Shown here: piece after piece, positions 43,306 to 53,303 of the stretch | How the letters are laid out: every line of letters starts with the position of its first letter | Position numbering within the stretch: position 1 is the first letter of the stretch | Assembly (NCBI GenBank): GCA_942493345.1 | Contig: OW818695.1 | Coordinates: forward strand, 3,782,001 to 3,846,000 | Origin: GWE2-42-39 sp942493345 | Lineage (GTDB): Bacteria > Bacteroidota > Bacteroidia > Bacteroidales > Prolixibacteraceae | DNA length: 64,000 bases | Direction of reading: 5' to 3' | Notes under the pieces: generated by a model | Database searches by the model: none | The model's input: only the letters and a program-made list of their open reading frames with translations | What the model was told of the DNA's origin: nothing | Made by a program: the position numbers and the translations under genes

Positions 43306-44631
43306 TCAACAAGTTTTCTTCGTGTCTTTGCCTTCTACCATATCGCGGTAATCCTTTAGGGTGAACGACGATGGCCTTTCGATAGGCAAACCATACAGGC
43401 GGTCGACAATCAGGGATGCCAATACGCCTAGCGACCTCGAAACACCAAACAGTACCGTATAAAAATCGTATTCCTTGATTCCGTAGTGATACAGCAATGC
43501 GCCGGAGAAGGCATCTACGTTGGGCCACGGATTTTTAATTTTCCCGGTATTTTCCAGGATTGGCGGAACTACCCGCGAAATCTGGTTGACAACGTTTATT
43601 AGTTTATCATCTTTTATGTATTTGGCTGCAAATTCCTGCTGCGCTGTAAAGCGCGGGTCGGTCTGGCGCAAAACAGCATGTCCGTAACCGGGTACCACAC
43701 GGCCTTCTTCCAGCGTAGTTTTCACGTATTCGGCAATTTGTTCGTCACTGGGTTCTTCGGTGTCGAGCGTTTGGATCATTTCAAAAATCCAGTGGATCAC
43801 ATCCTGATTGGCATACCCGTGCAACGGCGCACCCAAACCAAGCATTCCGGCAGCAAACGAGTAATGCGGGTTCCCCAATGCAGAACCTACAAGGTGAGTG
43901 GCATGTGCCGAAACGTTTCCACCTTCATGGTCGGCATGAATGACCAGGTACAAGCGCAGCAACCGTTTTACTTCTTCTGAATCGTACCCCATCATGTGGG
44001 CAAGGTTTCCTGCCCAGTCAAGGCGCGGCTCGGGTGCAATGTGTTTGTCTTTATAATAGAGATGACGATAAATGTATGCTGCAATGTGAGGCAAGCGGGC
44101 AATCAGGTTCATTACATCGTCGTACATGAAATCCCAGTAATATTTCTTGTTGATGCCCGAATGATACGCTTTCTGGAAAACTGATTCGGTAGCTTCGGCA
44201 ACAATTGCCGCGCTGAAAATAGTCATTGGCTTGGCAGTCCTTGGCATTGCATCGATCACCTCGAAAACATGCTGGGGAACCTGCGAACGGGTTGCCCAGT
44301 CTTTGCTGATGTTCATCACGTCTTCGCGTTCGGGTATTTCGCCAATCAGCATCAGGTAAAACAAGCCTTCCGGCAGCGGTTCGCCTTCCGAAGCTAAACG
44401 GGGCAGTTTTTCCCTGATTTCAGGAATGGAATATCCTCTGAAACGGATTCCTTCCTGCGGGTCAAGTTTTGAGGTGTCGGTTATCAGGCTGGGAACGCCT
44501 TTCATTCCCGACATTACTTGCTCAAGCGTCACGCTGGCAATTACTTTGTCCCCATATTCTTTTCTAAGTCTCTGGTATTCGCCGATACATTTGCTGGCTT
44601 TCTCGTAAAATCGGTTCTTGATGTATTCCAT
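43306..44631 (-). CDS. gltA: Citrate synthase, mitochondrial-like type
   Basis: First TCA step, condensing acetyl-CoA with oxaloacetate. The 441-aa protein resembles eukaryotic (mitochondrial) citrate synthase more than E. coli GltA: NVSAHATHLVGSALGNPHYSFAAGMLGLGAPLHGYANQDV, VVPGYGHAVLRQTDPRF and NVDAFSGALLYHYGI. These carry the catalytic His, His and Asp equivalent to pig His274, His320 and Asp375. The N-terminus (MEYIKNRFYEKASKCIGEYQ) has the extra helical segment of that type. It is the last gene of the minus-strand operon acn-icd-gltA, 41 bp after icd. The E. coli-type NADH-inhibition N-terminal domain is absent. Confidence 0.93.
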   Translation of the reverse strand: MEYIKNRFYEKASKCIGEYQRLRKEYGDKVIASVTLEQVMSGMKGVPSLITDTSKLDPQEGIRFRGYSIPEIREKLPRLASEGEPLPEGLFYLMLIGEIPEREDVMNISKDWATRSQVPQHVFEVIDAMPRTAKPMTIFSAAIVAEATESVFQKAYHSGINKKYYWDFMYDDVMNLIARLPHIAAYIYRHLYYKDKHIAPEPRLDWAGNLAHMMGYDSEEVKRLLRLYLVIHADHEGGNVSAHATHLVGSALGNPHYSFAAGMLGLGAPLHGYANQDVIHWIFEMIQTLDTEEPSDEQIAEYVKTTLEEGRVVPGYGHAVLRQTDPRFTAQQEFAAKYIKDDKLINVVNQISRVVPPILENTGKIKNPWPNVDAFSGALLYHYGIKEYDFYTVLFGVSRSLGVLASLIVDRLYGLPIERPSSFTLKDYRDMVEGKDTKKTC

Positions 44632-44672
44632 ATCGATTGCAATTTATTGATTCTGATAAATTCAACTGAAAG

Positions 44673-45938
<1,266 letters not shown>

Positions 45939-45939
45939 G

Positions 45940-48228
45940 TTATTTGTTCTGTTTTTTTATCAGGTTTAATGCTGAACCTGCCCTGAACCAGTCAATTTGC
46001 TGCTGGTTGTAACTGTGATTCAGTAAAAATACATCTTCACTGTCATTGAAGTGTATTGCATTTAAAGTCAATGGCTTGCCCGGTGCGAAGTCCATTAAAT
46101 CAGAAAAAGAAAAGGTGTCGTCTTCCTGAATTTTATCGTAATCACTTTCATTCCTGAAGGTCAATGCCAGCATGCCCTGCTTTTTTAGGTTGGTTTCGTG
46201 AATCCGGGCAAACGATTTTACAATAACTGCCCGAACGCCCAAATGACGTGGTTCCATGGCGGCATGTTCGCGCGAAGAACCTTCCCCGTAATTCTGATCG
46301 CCAACGACAATGGTTGGAATGCCTGCAGCTTTGTAAGCACGTTGCACGGCCGGTACTTCTCCATATTCCCCGGTGATTTGGTTTTTTACTTTATTGGTTT
46401 GCCCGGTGAACGCATTTACTGCACCAATAAGCATATTGTTTGAAATGTTGTCGAGGTGACCACGATAACGCAACCAGGGACCAGCCATCGAAATATGGTC
46501 GGTAGTACATTTTCCCTGTGCCTTGATCAGCAATTTGGCGCCGGTAATATTTTTGCCGTCCCACGCCGGAAAAGCATCCAGCAGTTGAAGCCGGTTGGAT
46601 GCCGGATCAACAACTACCTGAATGTGTGAACCATCGGCAGCAGGAGCCTGATAACCGGCATCTTTCACTGCAAAACCGTTTGCCGGTAATTCATCGCCGA
46701 TAGGAGCATCAAGCATCACACTTTCTCCTTTTTCATTAATTAATGTATCCTTTAAGGGATTGAACCTCAAGTCTCCAGCAATGGCCAATGCAGTAACCAG
46801 TTCAGGTGAAGCAACAAAGGCATAGGTGTTCGGGTTGCCATCGGCACGTTTCGAAAAATTTCGGTTAAACGAATGAACGATGGTGTTTTTTTCCTGTCTG
46901 TCGGCGCCCTCGCGTGCCCACTGCCCAATACACGGGCCGCAGGCATTGGCAAACACACTGGCCCCGATCTGGTTGAAAATAGCAATAAAACCGTCTCTTT
47001 CAATCGTGTAGCGTACTTGTTCTGAACCTGGGGTGATGGTAAATTCAGCTTTTGTTTTCAGGCCTTTTTCTACTGCTTGTTTGGCGAGTGACGCTGCCCT
47101 CGAAATATCTTCGTATGATGAGTTGGTACACGAACCAATCAGACCCACTTCAATTTTGGTTGGCCAGCCGTTTTTTTCGGCTTCTTCTGCCATTTTCGAG
47201 ATAGGAGTATCCCGGTCGGGCGTGAATGGCCCGTTCAGGTATGGTTCCAGTTCGTCGAGATTAATTTCAATCAACTGGTCGAAATATTTTTCAGGGTTTG
47301 CATAAACTTCGGGGTCGGCAGTTAAATGTTCTTTTACTTTATTGGCCAGATCAGCCACTTCTGAACGGCCTGTTGCACGCAGGTAACGTTCCATCGATTC
47401 GTCGTAACCGAAGGTCGATGTGGTTGCGCCAACTTCAGCGCCCATATTGCATATAGTGCCTTTCCCGGTGCAAGAGATAGCCTTCGCACCTTCGCCAAAG
47501 TACTCAATGATTGCTCCTGTTCCTCCTTTAACTGTCAGTATACCTGAAACTTTAAGGATAATATCTTTGGGCGAAGTCCAGCCGTTTAGCTTTCCGGTGA
47601 GTTTCACTCCAATCAGTTTCGGAAATTTCAATTCCCAGGCCATGCCGGCCATCACATCCACTGCATCGGCGCCGCCCACGCCAATGGCAATCATGCCCAA
47701 ACCACCGGCATTCACGGTATGCGAATCGGTGCCAATCATCATTCCGCCCGGGAACGCGTAATTTTCGAGTACTACCTGGTGAATGATACCTGCTCCCGGT
47801 TTCCAGAAACCAATTCCGTATTTATTTGAAACCGATTCCAGAAAGTCATATACTTCTTTATTTGTACTGATGGCTGTCCGTAAATCCTCCGGTCCGTCTG
47901 TTTTGGCCTGTATCAAATGGTCGCAATGCACGGTTGAAGGCACGGCCGTTCTTGTTTTTCCGGAATTCATCAACTGCAAAAGCGCCATTTGCGCCGTGGC
48001 ATCCTGCATGGCTACCCGGTCGAGTGCAAAATCCACGTAATCAACACCTCTTCTGAGATCTTTAATGTCTTCAGGGTTGAATAAATGGGCATACAAAATT
48101 TTCTCAGAAAGACATAAAGGCCTGTTTATAACCGCTTTTACCTTTCTAACTTTATTCTCTAATTCAAGATAACTTTTCCTAATTAAACCGAGATCAAACA
48201 TATTGGATACTTTAAAATCATTTACCAT
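45940..48228 (-). CDS. acn: Aconitate hydratase (mitochondrial-type)
   Basis: Isomerises citrate and isocitrate through a 4Fe-4S cluster. The start is taken at ATG 48228 (MVNDFKVSNMFDLGLIRKSY), giving 762 aa, typical of mitochondrial-type aconitase. A longer in-frame ATG at 48333 would add 35 hydrophobic residues unlike any aconitase and would overlap a promoter-like box. Cluster cysteines are in IGSCTNSSYEDISRA and FANACGPCIGQWAR. HCDHLIQAK, MIGTDSHTVNAGGLG and the C-terminal swivel GDQNYGEGSSREHAAMEPR are intact. It is the first gene of acn-icd-gltA and divergent from the B12 riboswitch unit. Confidence 0.95.
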   Translation of the reverse strand: MVNDFKVSNMFDLGLIRKSYLELENKVRKVKAVINRPLCLSEKILYAHLFNPEDIKDLRRGVDYVDFALDRVAMQDATAQMALLQLMNSGKTRTAVPSTVHCDHLIQAKTDGPEDLRTAISTNKEVYDFLESVSNKYGIGFWKPGAGIIHQVVLENYAFPGGMMIGTDSHTVNAGGLGMIAIGVGGADAVDVMAGMAWELKFPKLIGVKLTGKLNGWTSPKDIILKVSGILTVKGGTGAIIEYFGEGAKAISCTGKGTICNMGAEVGATTSTFGYDESMERYLRATGRSEVADLANKVKEHLTADPEVYANPEKYFDQLIEINLDELEPYLNGPFTPDRDTPISKMAEEAEKNGWPTKIEVGLIGSCTNSSYEDISRAASLAKQAVEKGLKTKAEFTITPGSEQVRYTIERDGFIAIFNQIGASVFANACGPCIGQWAREGADRQEKNTIVHSFNRNFSKRADGNPNTYAFVASPELVTALAIAGDLRFNPLKDTLINEKGESVMLDAPIGDELPANGFAVKDAGYQAPAADGSHIQVVVDPASNRLQLLDAFPAWDGKNITGAKLLIKAQGKCTTDHISMAGPWLRYRGHLDNISNNMLIGAVNAFTGQTNKVKNQITGEYGEVPAVQRAYKAAGIPTIVVGDQNYGEGSSREHAAMEPRHLGVRAVIVKSFARIHETNLKKQGMLALTFRNESDYDKIQEDDTFSFSDLMDFAPGKPLTLNAIHFNDSEDVFLLNHSYNQQQIDWFRAGSALNLIKKQNK

Positions 48229-48275
48229 AACAAGAAATAGGAAATAAATGTTTTGCAATAAAAGTATAATATTAT

Positions 48276-48283
48276 CAAAAATA
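48276..48283 (-). promoter_or_regulatory. Candidate -7 box for the acn-icd-gltA operon (TATTTTTG on minus strand)
   Basis: CAAAAATA on the plus strand reads TATTTTTG on the minus strand, matching TAnnTTTG, 48 bp upstream of the chosen acn start. It supports the ATG at 48228 over the one at 48333. Confidence 0.4.
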
Positions 48284-48514
48284 TTCAGGCATGTGGCTGA
48301 ATTATTGAAACATGTTGGCGGCCGGAATATCAATTTTTTACTGATATGGAAATGAGAGGGAATCTGATTGGTTTGGTAAATGTTTAAGATCCAATTGATT
48401 TTGTTTTTTCATATAGGTCTGTTTGCATGGTTATCAACACCCGTTAATACTTTAACAGAAAATTTACATATAATAATGAGCTGGTAATTTCAATTTTCGT
48501 ATATCTTCGCAGCC

Positions 48515-48703
48515 GTATTGGTAACACAATTTGTGTTTAATAGGGAATCCGGTGTCCCCGAATAGTAAACGGGAAATTCCGGAGCTGTACCCGCAGCTGT
48601 AATCTCAGTAAGGTTTTTGCAACCTCTGCCACTGTCCGTTACCCGATGGATGGGAAGGCCGCAAAAATTTGAGTAAGCCAGAAGACCTGCCAGTGCTTAA
48701 TAC
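48515..48703 (+). ncRNA. Cobalamin (B12) riboswitch
   Basis: All landmarks of the cobalamin aptamer appear in order: TAATAGGGAATCCGGTG, GAGCTGTACCCGCAGCTGTAA, GCCACTGTCC followed by GATGGATGGGAAGGCCGC, and the B12 box AAGCCAGAAGACCTGCC. An outer P1 stem can pair GTATT (48515) with AATAC (48703). A downstream AAGCTTTCGGGAGAAAAAGCTT hairpin (about 48712-48733) may be the expression platform. The aptamer lies 114 bp upstream of the DUF4465-type gene and should lower its expression when B12 is plentiful. Confidence 0.95.
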
Positions 48704-48817
48704 AATATTCAAAGCTTTCGGGAGAAAAAGCTTGGTGTAGCCAAATTATTCATAAAGGTTATTTCCAGCTGGTTTTGTGTATTGTAAAAATTTTATTAAA
48801 ACTTAAAATTTTTACGA

Positions 48818-50434
48818 ATGAAGCATTTTTACTTGTTTTCTTTGTTTATCATGCTTGCTTTTTCGGGCAAAGCCCAGAAAGCTGCCAAATTTGAGGATGT
48901 GTCTCTGGCAAAAGCATCGTTCTGGAATGGTTCCGATGGTTCGGGAAGTTTTAAAAGCTCAAATCTCACGTTCATAAACAGCTACAATGCCGACTGGTTT
49001 AGTTGGTCGGGGTTCGCCTGTTCGAATATTGCTGATAATAAGACCAAAGGATGGAGCAACCAGTACAGCGCTATCACTGGATCGGGCTATCTGGGGTCGG
49101 CGAATTACGCCGTTGCTTATGTTATTGGTTCTTCTTCTGCTATGTTTGATGCTGCCCAATCCATGCGTGGCATGTACATTACCAATGCCACTTATGCTTA
49201 TTATTCGATGAAAGAAGGTGACGATTATTCTAAAAAATTTGGTGGAGCCAATGGAGCTGATCCCGACTATTTCAAAGTGATTGTTGAAGGAAAAGATGCA
49301 TCGGGCAAAACAACAGCAACAGTTGAGTTTTTTCTGGCTGATTTCCGTTCGAATGATTCTTCAAAAGATTATATCATAAAAGATTGGACCTGGCTCGATT
49401 TGTCGTCGCTGGGATCAGTAAAATCGGTCGAATTTAAACTAGAATCAAGCGATACGGGAATGTGGGGGATGAATACGCCTGCCTATTTTTGTGTTGATGA
49501 TGTGAACGGTTTTGGCCCGCTACAGTTGAACGATGTTTCGTTCGCGTCATTTGATAACGTTGTTGGTCAGAAAAACACGTATTATAATGGTTCTGATCTG
49601 TCAGGCGGCTTTTACAGCGGTAATTTTTATCTGAAAAATGAGTACAACGAAAGCTGGGGAAGCTGGTCTGGCTTTGCTGCTTCCAGTATAACTGATAATC
49701 AGACTGCAGGTTGGGGCAACCAGTACAGCGCCATAACCGGAAAAGGAGTGGCTGGTTCTGCTGGTTATGCTGTTGTTTATCCAGGTTCCGAAAAATCGGC
49801 AATAGTTTTGAAAAAAGCTGCTGTTTCGGGCTTTTATGTTTCGAACAGTACGTATGCTTATTTGTCGATGAAAAATGGCGATGATTATTCGAAGAAATTC
49901 GGCGGTGCGAGCGGCACCGATCCCGACTGGTTTAAACTTACAGTGAAGGGCTATACCGACATTGAATACATGGGACACATCGATTTTTACCTGGCTGATT
50001 TCAGATCTGCTAATTCTTCCGAAGATTATATTGCAAGCGATTGGCGGTGGGTCGATTTATCTGCTCTTGGCGAGGTTTCGCGGCTCGAGTTCAGTTTGAG
50101 TTCTTCGGATGCAGGAATGTGGGGAATAAACACTCCGGCGTATTTTGTAATGGATAACCTGAACAAGCAAATCCCGACAGCCGTTCAGTCCGATCTGAAT
50201 GAGATTGAGGCCGAAGTTTATCCCAACCCGTTTAACGATGAGTTGAAAGTTTATTTAAAAGATTCCGCAGACGAGATTTCGTTGTACGATATGGCAGGTA
50301 GACTGGTGCGCAGTTTTGGTCCTTTAGAAAAATCAACCACACTTCGTGGACTTGACAACCTGACATCGGGAATTTATTTCCTGAAAATTACAAATGAAAA
50401 TCAATCTGTTATAAAAAAGATAGTGAAAAAATAG
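48818..50434 (+). CDS. T9SS-secreted protein with two DUF4465-like domains, B12-riboswitch controlled
   Basis: A 538-aa secreted protein. A signal peptide spans residues 1-19 (MKHFYLFSLFIMLAFSGKAQ). Two homologous domains follow, about 22-235 and 240-450. Both carry paired blocks: SFWNGSDGSGSF / TYYNGSDLSGGF, GWSNQYSAITGSG / GWGNQYSAITGKG, and SMKEGDDYSKKFGGANG / SMKNGDDYSKKFGGASG; these match the DUF4465 family as I recognise it. The last about 75 residues are a type A T9SS sorting domain (EVYPNPFNDELKVYLKD ... SGIYFLKITNENQSVIKK), predicting outer-membrane export and surface attachment or release. It is the only gene behind the cobalamin riboswitch, so a role in B12 capture is inferred. BtuH-like surface B12-binding proteins are known in gut Bacteroides; whether they share this fold needs checking. 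Confidence 0.9.
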   Translation: MKHFYLFSLFIMLAFSGKAQKAAKFEDVSLAKASFWNGSDGSGSFKSSNLTFINSYNADWFSWSGFACSNIADNKTKGWSNQYSAITGSGYLGSANYAVAYVIGSSSAMFDAAQSMRGMYITNATYAYYSMKEGDDYSKKFGGANGADPDYFKVIVEGKDASGKTTATVEFFLADFRSNDSSKDYIIKDWTWLDLSSLGSVKSVEFKLESSDTGMWGMNTPAYFCVDDVNGFGPLQLNDVSFASFDNVVGQKNTYYNGSDLSGGFYSGNFYLKNEYNESWGSWSGFAASSITDNQTAGWGNQYSAITGKGVAGSAGYAVVYPGSEKSAIVLKKAAVSGFYVSNSTYAYLSMKNGDDYSKKFGGASGTDPDWFKLTVKGYTDIEYMGHIDFYLADFRSANSSEDYIASDWRWVDLSALGEVSRLEFSLSSSDAGMWGINTPAYFVMDNLNKQIPTAVQSDLNEIEAEVYPNPFNDELKVYLKDSADEISLYDMAGRLVRSFGPLEKSTTLRGLDNLTSGIYFLKITNENQSVIKKIVKK

Positions 50435-50778
50435 GTGCTGTTTTGGCACTTTTCGTTCGATTGCTCGCCCCGGTAGGATAAGGAAATGTAAATGCTATAA
50501 TGTAACAAGTTTTTGCCGCCGGTAAAACGGGAATAATTGAAATAATTGTTTGGGCTGGAAACCGCTTCCGGGAAACTGACAATACAGGGTGACGATTCTG
50601 TTTTGTCGGGGAGCCGGGGCGGTTTTTATTTTTGAAATAAAAAAAGGATAAAACTGAACCTATTTTTACCCGCAATGTTATTTTAATATTGAAATGAATT
50701 TCAAAAGGAGCAGTTATTTATCCCGGCGAATTTCCTTTCTTTGTAAAAATTATAAAAATACTTTAAAAGGAATACACT
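50435..50778. other. Intergenic region between the DUF4465-type gene and slyD
   Basis: 344 bp with no plausible gene. A short GTGC/GCAC hairpin followed by TTTT right after the stop (about 50435-50455) could be a weak terminator. No riboswitch or clear promoter was recognised; slyD is preceded by a good ribosome site, AAAAGGAA, 8-9 bp before its ATG. Confidence 0.4.
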
Positions 50779-51360
50779 ATGGAAATCAGGAAAAACATGA
50801 TGGTTTCACTGACCTACGATTTACATCTGGATGCGATGGATGGTGAAATTATTGAACAAGCCACCAGTGAAAAACCATTAAGTTTTGTTTTTGGTGCGGG
50901 CGCTATGCTGCCTAAATTTGAAGATCTTCTCGAAGGCAAAAAGCAGGGCGAAAGTTTTGAAATAAGCCTTTCATGCCAGGATGCATACGGCGAAGAAGAT
51001 GAAGAAGCAATTGTTGACTTACCCAAACATATTTTCTTTGTTGATGGCGAATTTGATGATGAAATCATTAAAGAAGGAAATACCGTTCCGATGATGAGTT
51101 CGAACGGACAGCGCCTGAATGGTATTGTTGTTGAAATTACAGACGATACAGTGAAAATGGATTTCAACCATCCGCTGGCTGGCGAAGATTTGTTCTTCAG
51201 TGGAAATGTTTTGGAAGTACGTGAAGCTACTGACGAAGAAATTGCAGCATTGTTATCAGGCGGTTGCGGCTGTGGTTGTGGAGAAGGAAATTGCGGTGAT
51301 GGAGACTGCGATGAAGGAAGTTGTGGTTCTGAAGGTGGTGGCTGCGGCTGCGGTTGCTAA
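50779..51360 (+). CDS. slyD: SlyD-like FKBP peptidyl-prolyl isomerase with Cys-rich tail
   Basis: A 193-aa FKBP-type prolyl isomerase and chaperone. The FKBP half is MEIRKNMMVSLTYDLHLDAMDGEIIEQ ... FVFGAGAMLPKFEDLLEGKKQGE. The inserted-flap (IF) chaperone domain covers about residues 75-125, and the protein returns to FKBP with FNHPLAGEDLFFSGNVLEV, typical of SlyD. From about residue 160 a Gly-rich tail holds nine cysteines and no histidine, in CGCGC, NCGDGDCDEGSC and CGCGC groupings. E. coli SlyD's tail is His-rich and binds nickel; a Cys-only tail suggests a softer or different metal preference (inference). The gene is followed by a hairpin terminator. Confidence 0.93.
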   Translation: MEIRKNMMVSLTYDLHLDAMDGEIIEQATSEKPLSFVFGAGAMLPKFEDLLEGKKQGESFEISLSCQDAYGEEDEEAIVDLPKHIFFVDGEFDDEIIKEGNTVPMMSSNGQRLNGIVVEITDDTVKMDFNHPLAGEDLFFSGNVLEVREATDEEIAALLSGGCGCGCGEGNCGDGDCDEGSCGSEGGGCGCGC

Positions 51361-51378
51361 AATATTGTATATTTGTTG

Positions 51379-51412
51379 AAAGTTGTTCCACTTCGGGGCA
51401 ACTTTTATTTTT
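51379..51412 (+). terminator. Intrinsic terminator after slyD
   Basis: AAAGTTGTTCC / GGGGCAACTTT forms an 11-bp stem with two G.T pairs, followed by TATTTTTA, 18 bp after the slyD stop. Confidence 0.7.
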
Positions 51413-51485
51413 AATAACAGGTTCTGGTCGGGATACAGGAAACAATCATCCGGCATCAATGATCAGAAATCAAACAATCGGATAG

Positions 51486-52559
51486 GTGAATACATTCGGA
51501 CAAATATTTAAGTTGACATCTTTTGGCGAATCGCATGGAAAGGCGATAGGAGGAATTATCGATGGCTGTCCGGCCGGTTTGGAAATTGACATGGATTTTA
51601 TCCAGTCGGAACTCGACCGTCGGAAACCCGGGCAATCGAAAATTACCACCCAGCGAAACGAAAGCGATCAGGTCGAATTTCTTTCCGGAATATTTGAAGG
51701 AAAAACACAGGGAACACCCATTGGTTTCATTATCCGGAACCAGGATCAGCATTCAACCGATTACAACGATTTGAAAGATGTATTTCGTCCGTCGCACGCC
51801 GATTATACCTATATTCAGAAATACGGCATGCGTGATCATCGCGGCGGGGGTCGTTCTTCGGCCCGCGAAACCATCGCCCGCGTGGTGGGTGGAGCCATTG
51901 CCAAATTGTTGCTCAAACAAGCCGGTGTACAGGTGAATGCTTTTGTATCGAGAGTGGGAGAGGTTGAGTTGATAAAAAGTTACCAGGAACTTGATCTTTC
52001 GAAAACCGAAACCAATATTGTTCGCTGCCCCGATCAGGAAACGGCTGACAAAATGATCGCCCGCATCGAAGAAGCCGGATGCGACCACGATACCGTTGGA
52101 GGTGTTATAACAGCCGTTGCTACAGGTGTTCCTACAGGCTGGGGCGAACCGGTTTTCAATAAACTACATGCCGATCTGGGTTTTGCCATGTTGGGTATCA
52201 ATGCGGTAAAAGGTTTTGAATATGGCTCCGGGTTTGAAGGAACTAAACTAAGCGGTTCGCTGCACAACGATATATTTGTCAAAACAAAGGATGGTATTCG
52301 CACCAGAACCAATCACTCCGGAGGCATCCAGGGGGGCATTTCAAACGGTGAGGACATCTATTTCAAGGTTGCTTTTAAACCCATTGCAACTCTCCTGAAA
52401 GAGCAGCAAACAGTCGACAAATCTTCCAATGAAGTGACGATAAACCCGAAAGGCCGTCACGATCCCTGCGTGTTGCCACGTGCAGTTCCCATTGTTGAAG
52501 CAATGGCTGCCCTGGTTTTAGCTGATCATTTTTTATTGAACAGGATCAACAAAATTTAG
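51486..52559 (+). CDS. aroC: Chorismate synthase
   Basis: Last step of the shikimate pathway, using reduced FMN as cofactor. The start is GTG 51486 giving (M)NTFGQIFKLTSFGESHGKAIGGIIDG, the family N-terminus; no ATG fits. Other signature blocks are GMRDHRGGGRSSARETIARVVGGA and HDPCVLPRAVPIVEAMAALVLADH. At 357 aa it is of normal size. The DUF134 gene begins 1 bp after its stop, suggesting translational coupling. Confidence 0.95.
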   Translation: MNTFGQIFKLTSFGESHGKAIGGIIDGCPAGLEIDMDFIQSELDRRKPGQSKITTQRNESDQVEFLSGIFEGKTQGTPIGFIIRNQDQHSTDYNDLKDVFRPSHADYTYIQKYGMRDHRGGGRSSARETIARVVGGAIAKLLLKQAGVQVNAFVSRVGEVELIKSYQELDLSKTETNIVRCPDQETADKMIARIEEAGCDHDTVGGVITAVATGVPTGWGEPVFNKLHADLGFAMLGINAVKGFEYGSGFEGTKLSGSLHNDIFVKTKDGIRTRTNHSGGIQGGISNGEDIYFKVAFKPIATLLKEQQTVDKSSNEVTINPKGRHDPCVLPRAVPIVEAMAALVLADHFLLNRINKI

Positions 52560-52560
52560 T

Positions 52561-52974
52561 ATGCCAAGACAAAAACGTAGCCGATTAATTTTAACCCCAC
52601 CGTCTATTAAAGGAATGTCCGTTGTTGGAGGACAGAAACGCAGTCCGGAAAAAATCAGCCTGTTTATCGAAGAATATCAGGCAATTAAACTGCTCGACTA
52701 TGATGGGATGACCCAGGAAGAAGCGGCAGTACACATGGATGTGTCGCGTCCTACCATAACGCGGGTATATGAAACGGCGCGGCAAAAAGTTGCCAAAGCA
52801 ATGACCGAGGGAAAAGACCTGGTGATTCGTGGTGGAAAATTTCATTTCGATGATAGTTGGTTCTGTTGTCCTTCGTGCAAGGCAAATTTCAAACTGGATG
52901 AAGGAAGCGATAAAAAATGCCCGGCTTGCAACTCTTCAGAAGTCACAAGTTTGAACGAATACTACTCGAAGTAG
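52561..52974 (+). CDS. DUF134 family HTH protein with zinc-ribbon tail
   Basis: A 137-aa protein starting at ATG 52561. Residues 1-95 form the DUF134 domain with a sigma-70 region 4-like helix-turn-helix (MTQEEAAVHMDVSRPTITRVYETARQKVAKA). The C-terminus is a zinc ribbon of the CCPSCKANFKLDEGSDKKCPACNSSE type (two C-x-x-C knuckles). DUF134 proteins are predicted DNA-binding regulators of unknown target. Its start is 1 bp after aroC, so the two are likely co-translated, though a functional link is not obvious. Confidence 0.9.
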   Translation: MPRQKRSRLILTPPSIKGMSVVGGQKRSPEKISLFIEEYQAIKLLDYDGMTQEEAAVHMDVSRPTITRVYETARQKVAKAMTEGKDLVIRGGKFHFDDSWFCCPSCKANFKLDEGSDKKCPACNSSEVTSLNEYYSK

Positions 52975-53242
52975 CCTTTAATCGGATTATTCGCTTTATT
53001 CTTCCTGATAATTTTCACGCCTCTGCTTGTTTCCAAACAAACATTGGAACATGGAATGTAACATCGCTAACGACCATGTTTCGATGTGATTACCTGTTAT
53101 TTTCACTCCATTCATCCTGATTTATTTCCTGCCCCTATGTTGATTATTCCTGAATTGAGAAAATTCATACAGGGATATAAAAGGAGAGTCCAAAATGTGT
53201 TTATGAACATCTTCAGAATACGAAAAATTATTTGTTATTTAG
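52975..53242. other. Noncoding region upstream of fucI
   Basis: Holds no convincing gene. It should contain the fucI promoter. Immediately before the CAGCACA element is TTATTTAG (53235-53242), a weak match to TAnnTTTG placed as in the fucosidase promoter. Nothing else was recognised. Confidence 0.35.
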
Positions 53243-53262
53243 CAGCACAGTGCAGCACAGCA
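53243..53262 (+). promoter_or_regulatory. Putative fucose-regulon operator upstream of fucI
   Basis: CAGCACAGTGCAGCACAGCA: two CAGCACA half-sites at a 10-bp period, 41-60 bp upstream of the fucI ATG. It is 19/20 identical to the minus-strand element before the alpha-L-fucosidase (15105-15124). Two genes of one pathway sharing such a site 38 kb apart is unlikely by chance. Confidence 0.6.
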
Positions 53263-53303
53263 TTTCTGTGTTGAAAAAAAAAGTTAAACCTAAAAAATAT
53301 AAG

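Noticed and set aside
48229..48333. 35-residue hydrophobic N-terminal extension of aconitase
   Set aside because: No aconitase carries it, and the -7 box at 48276-48283 lies inside it.
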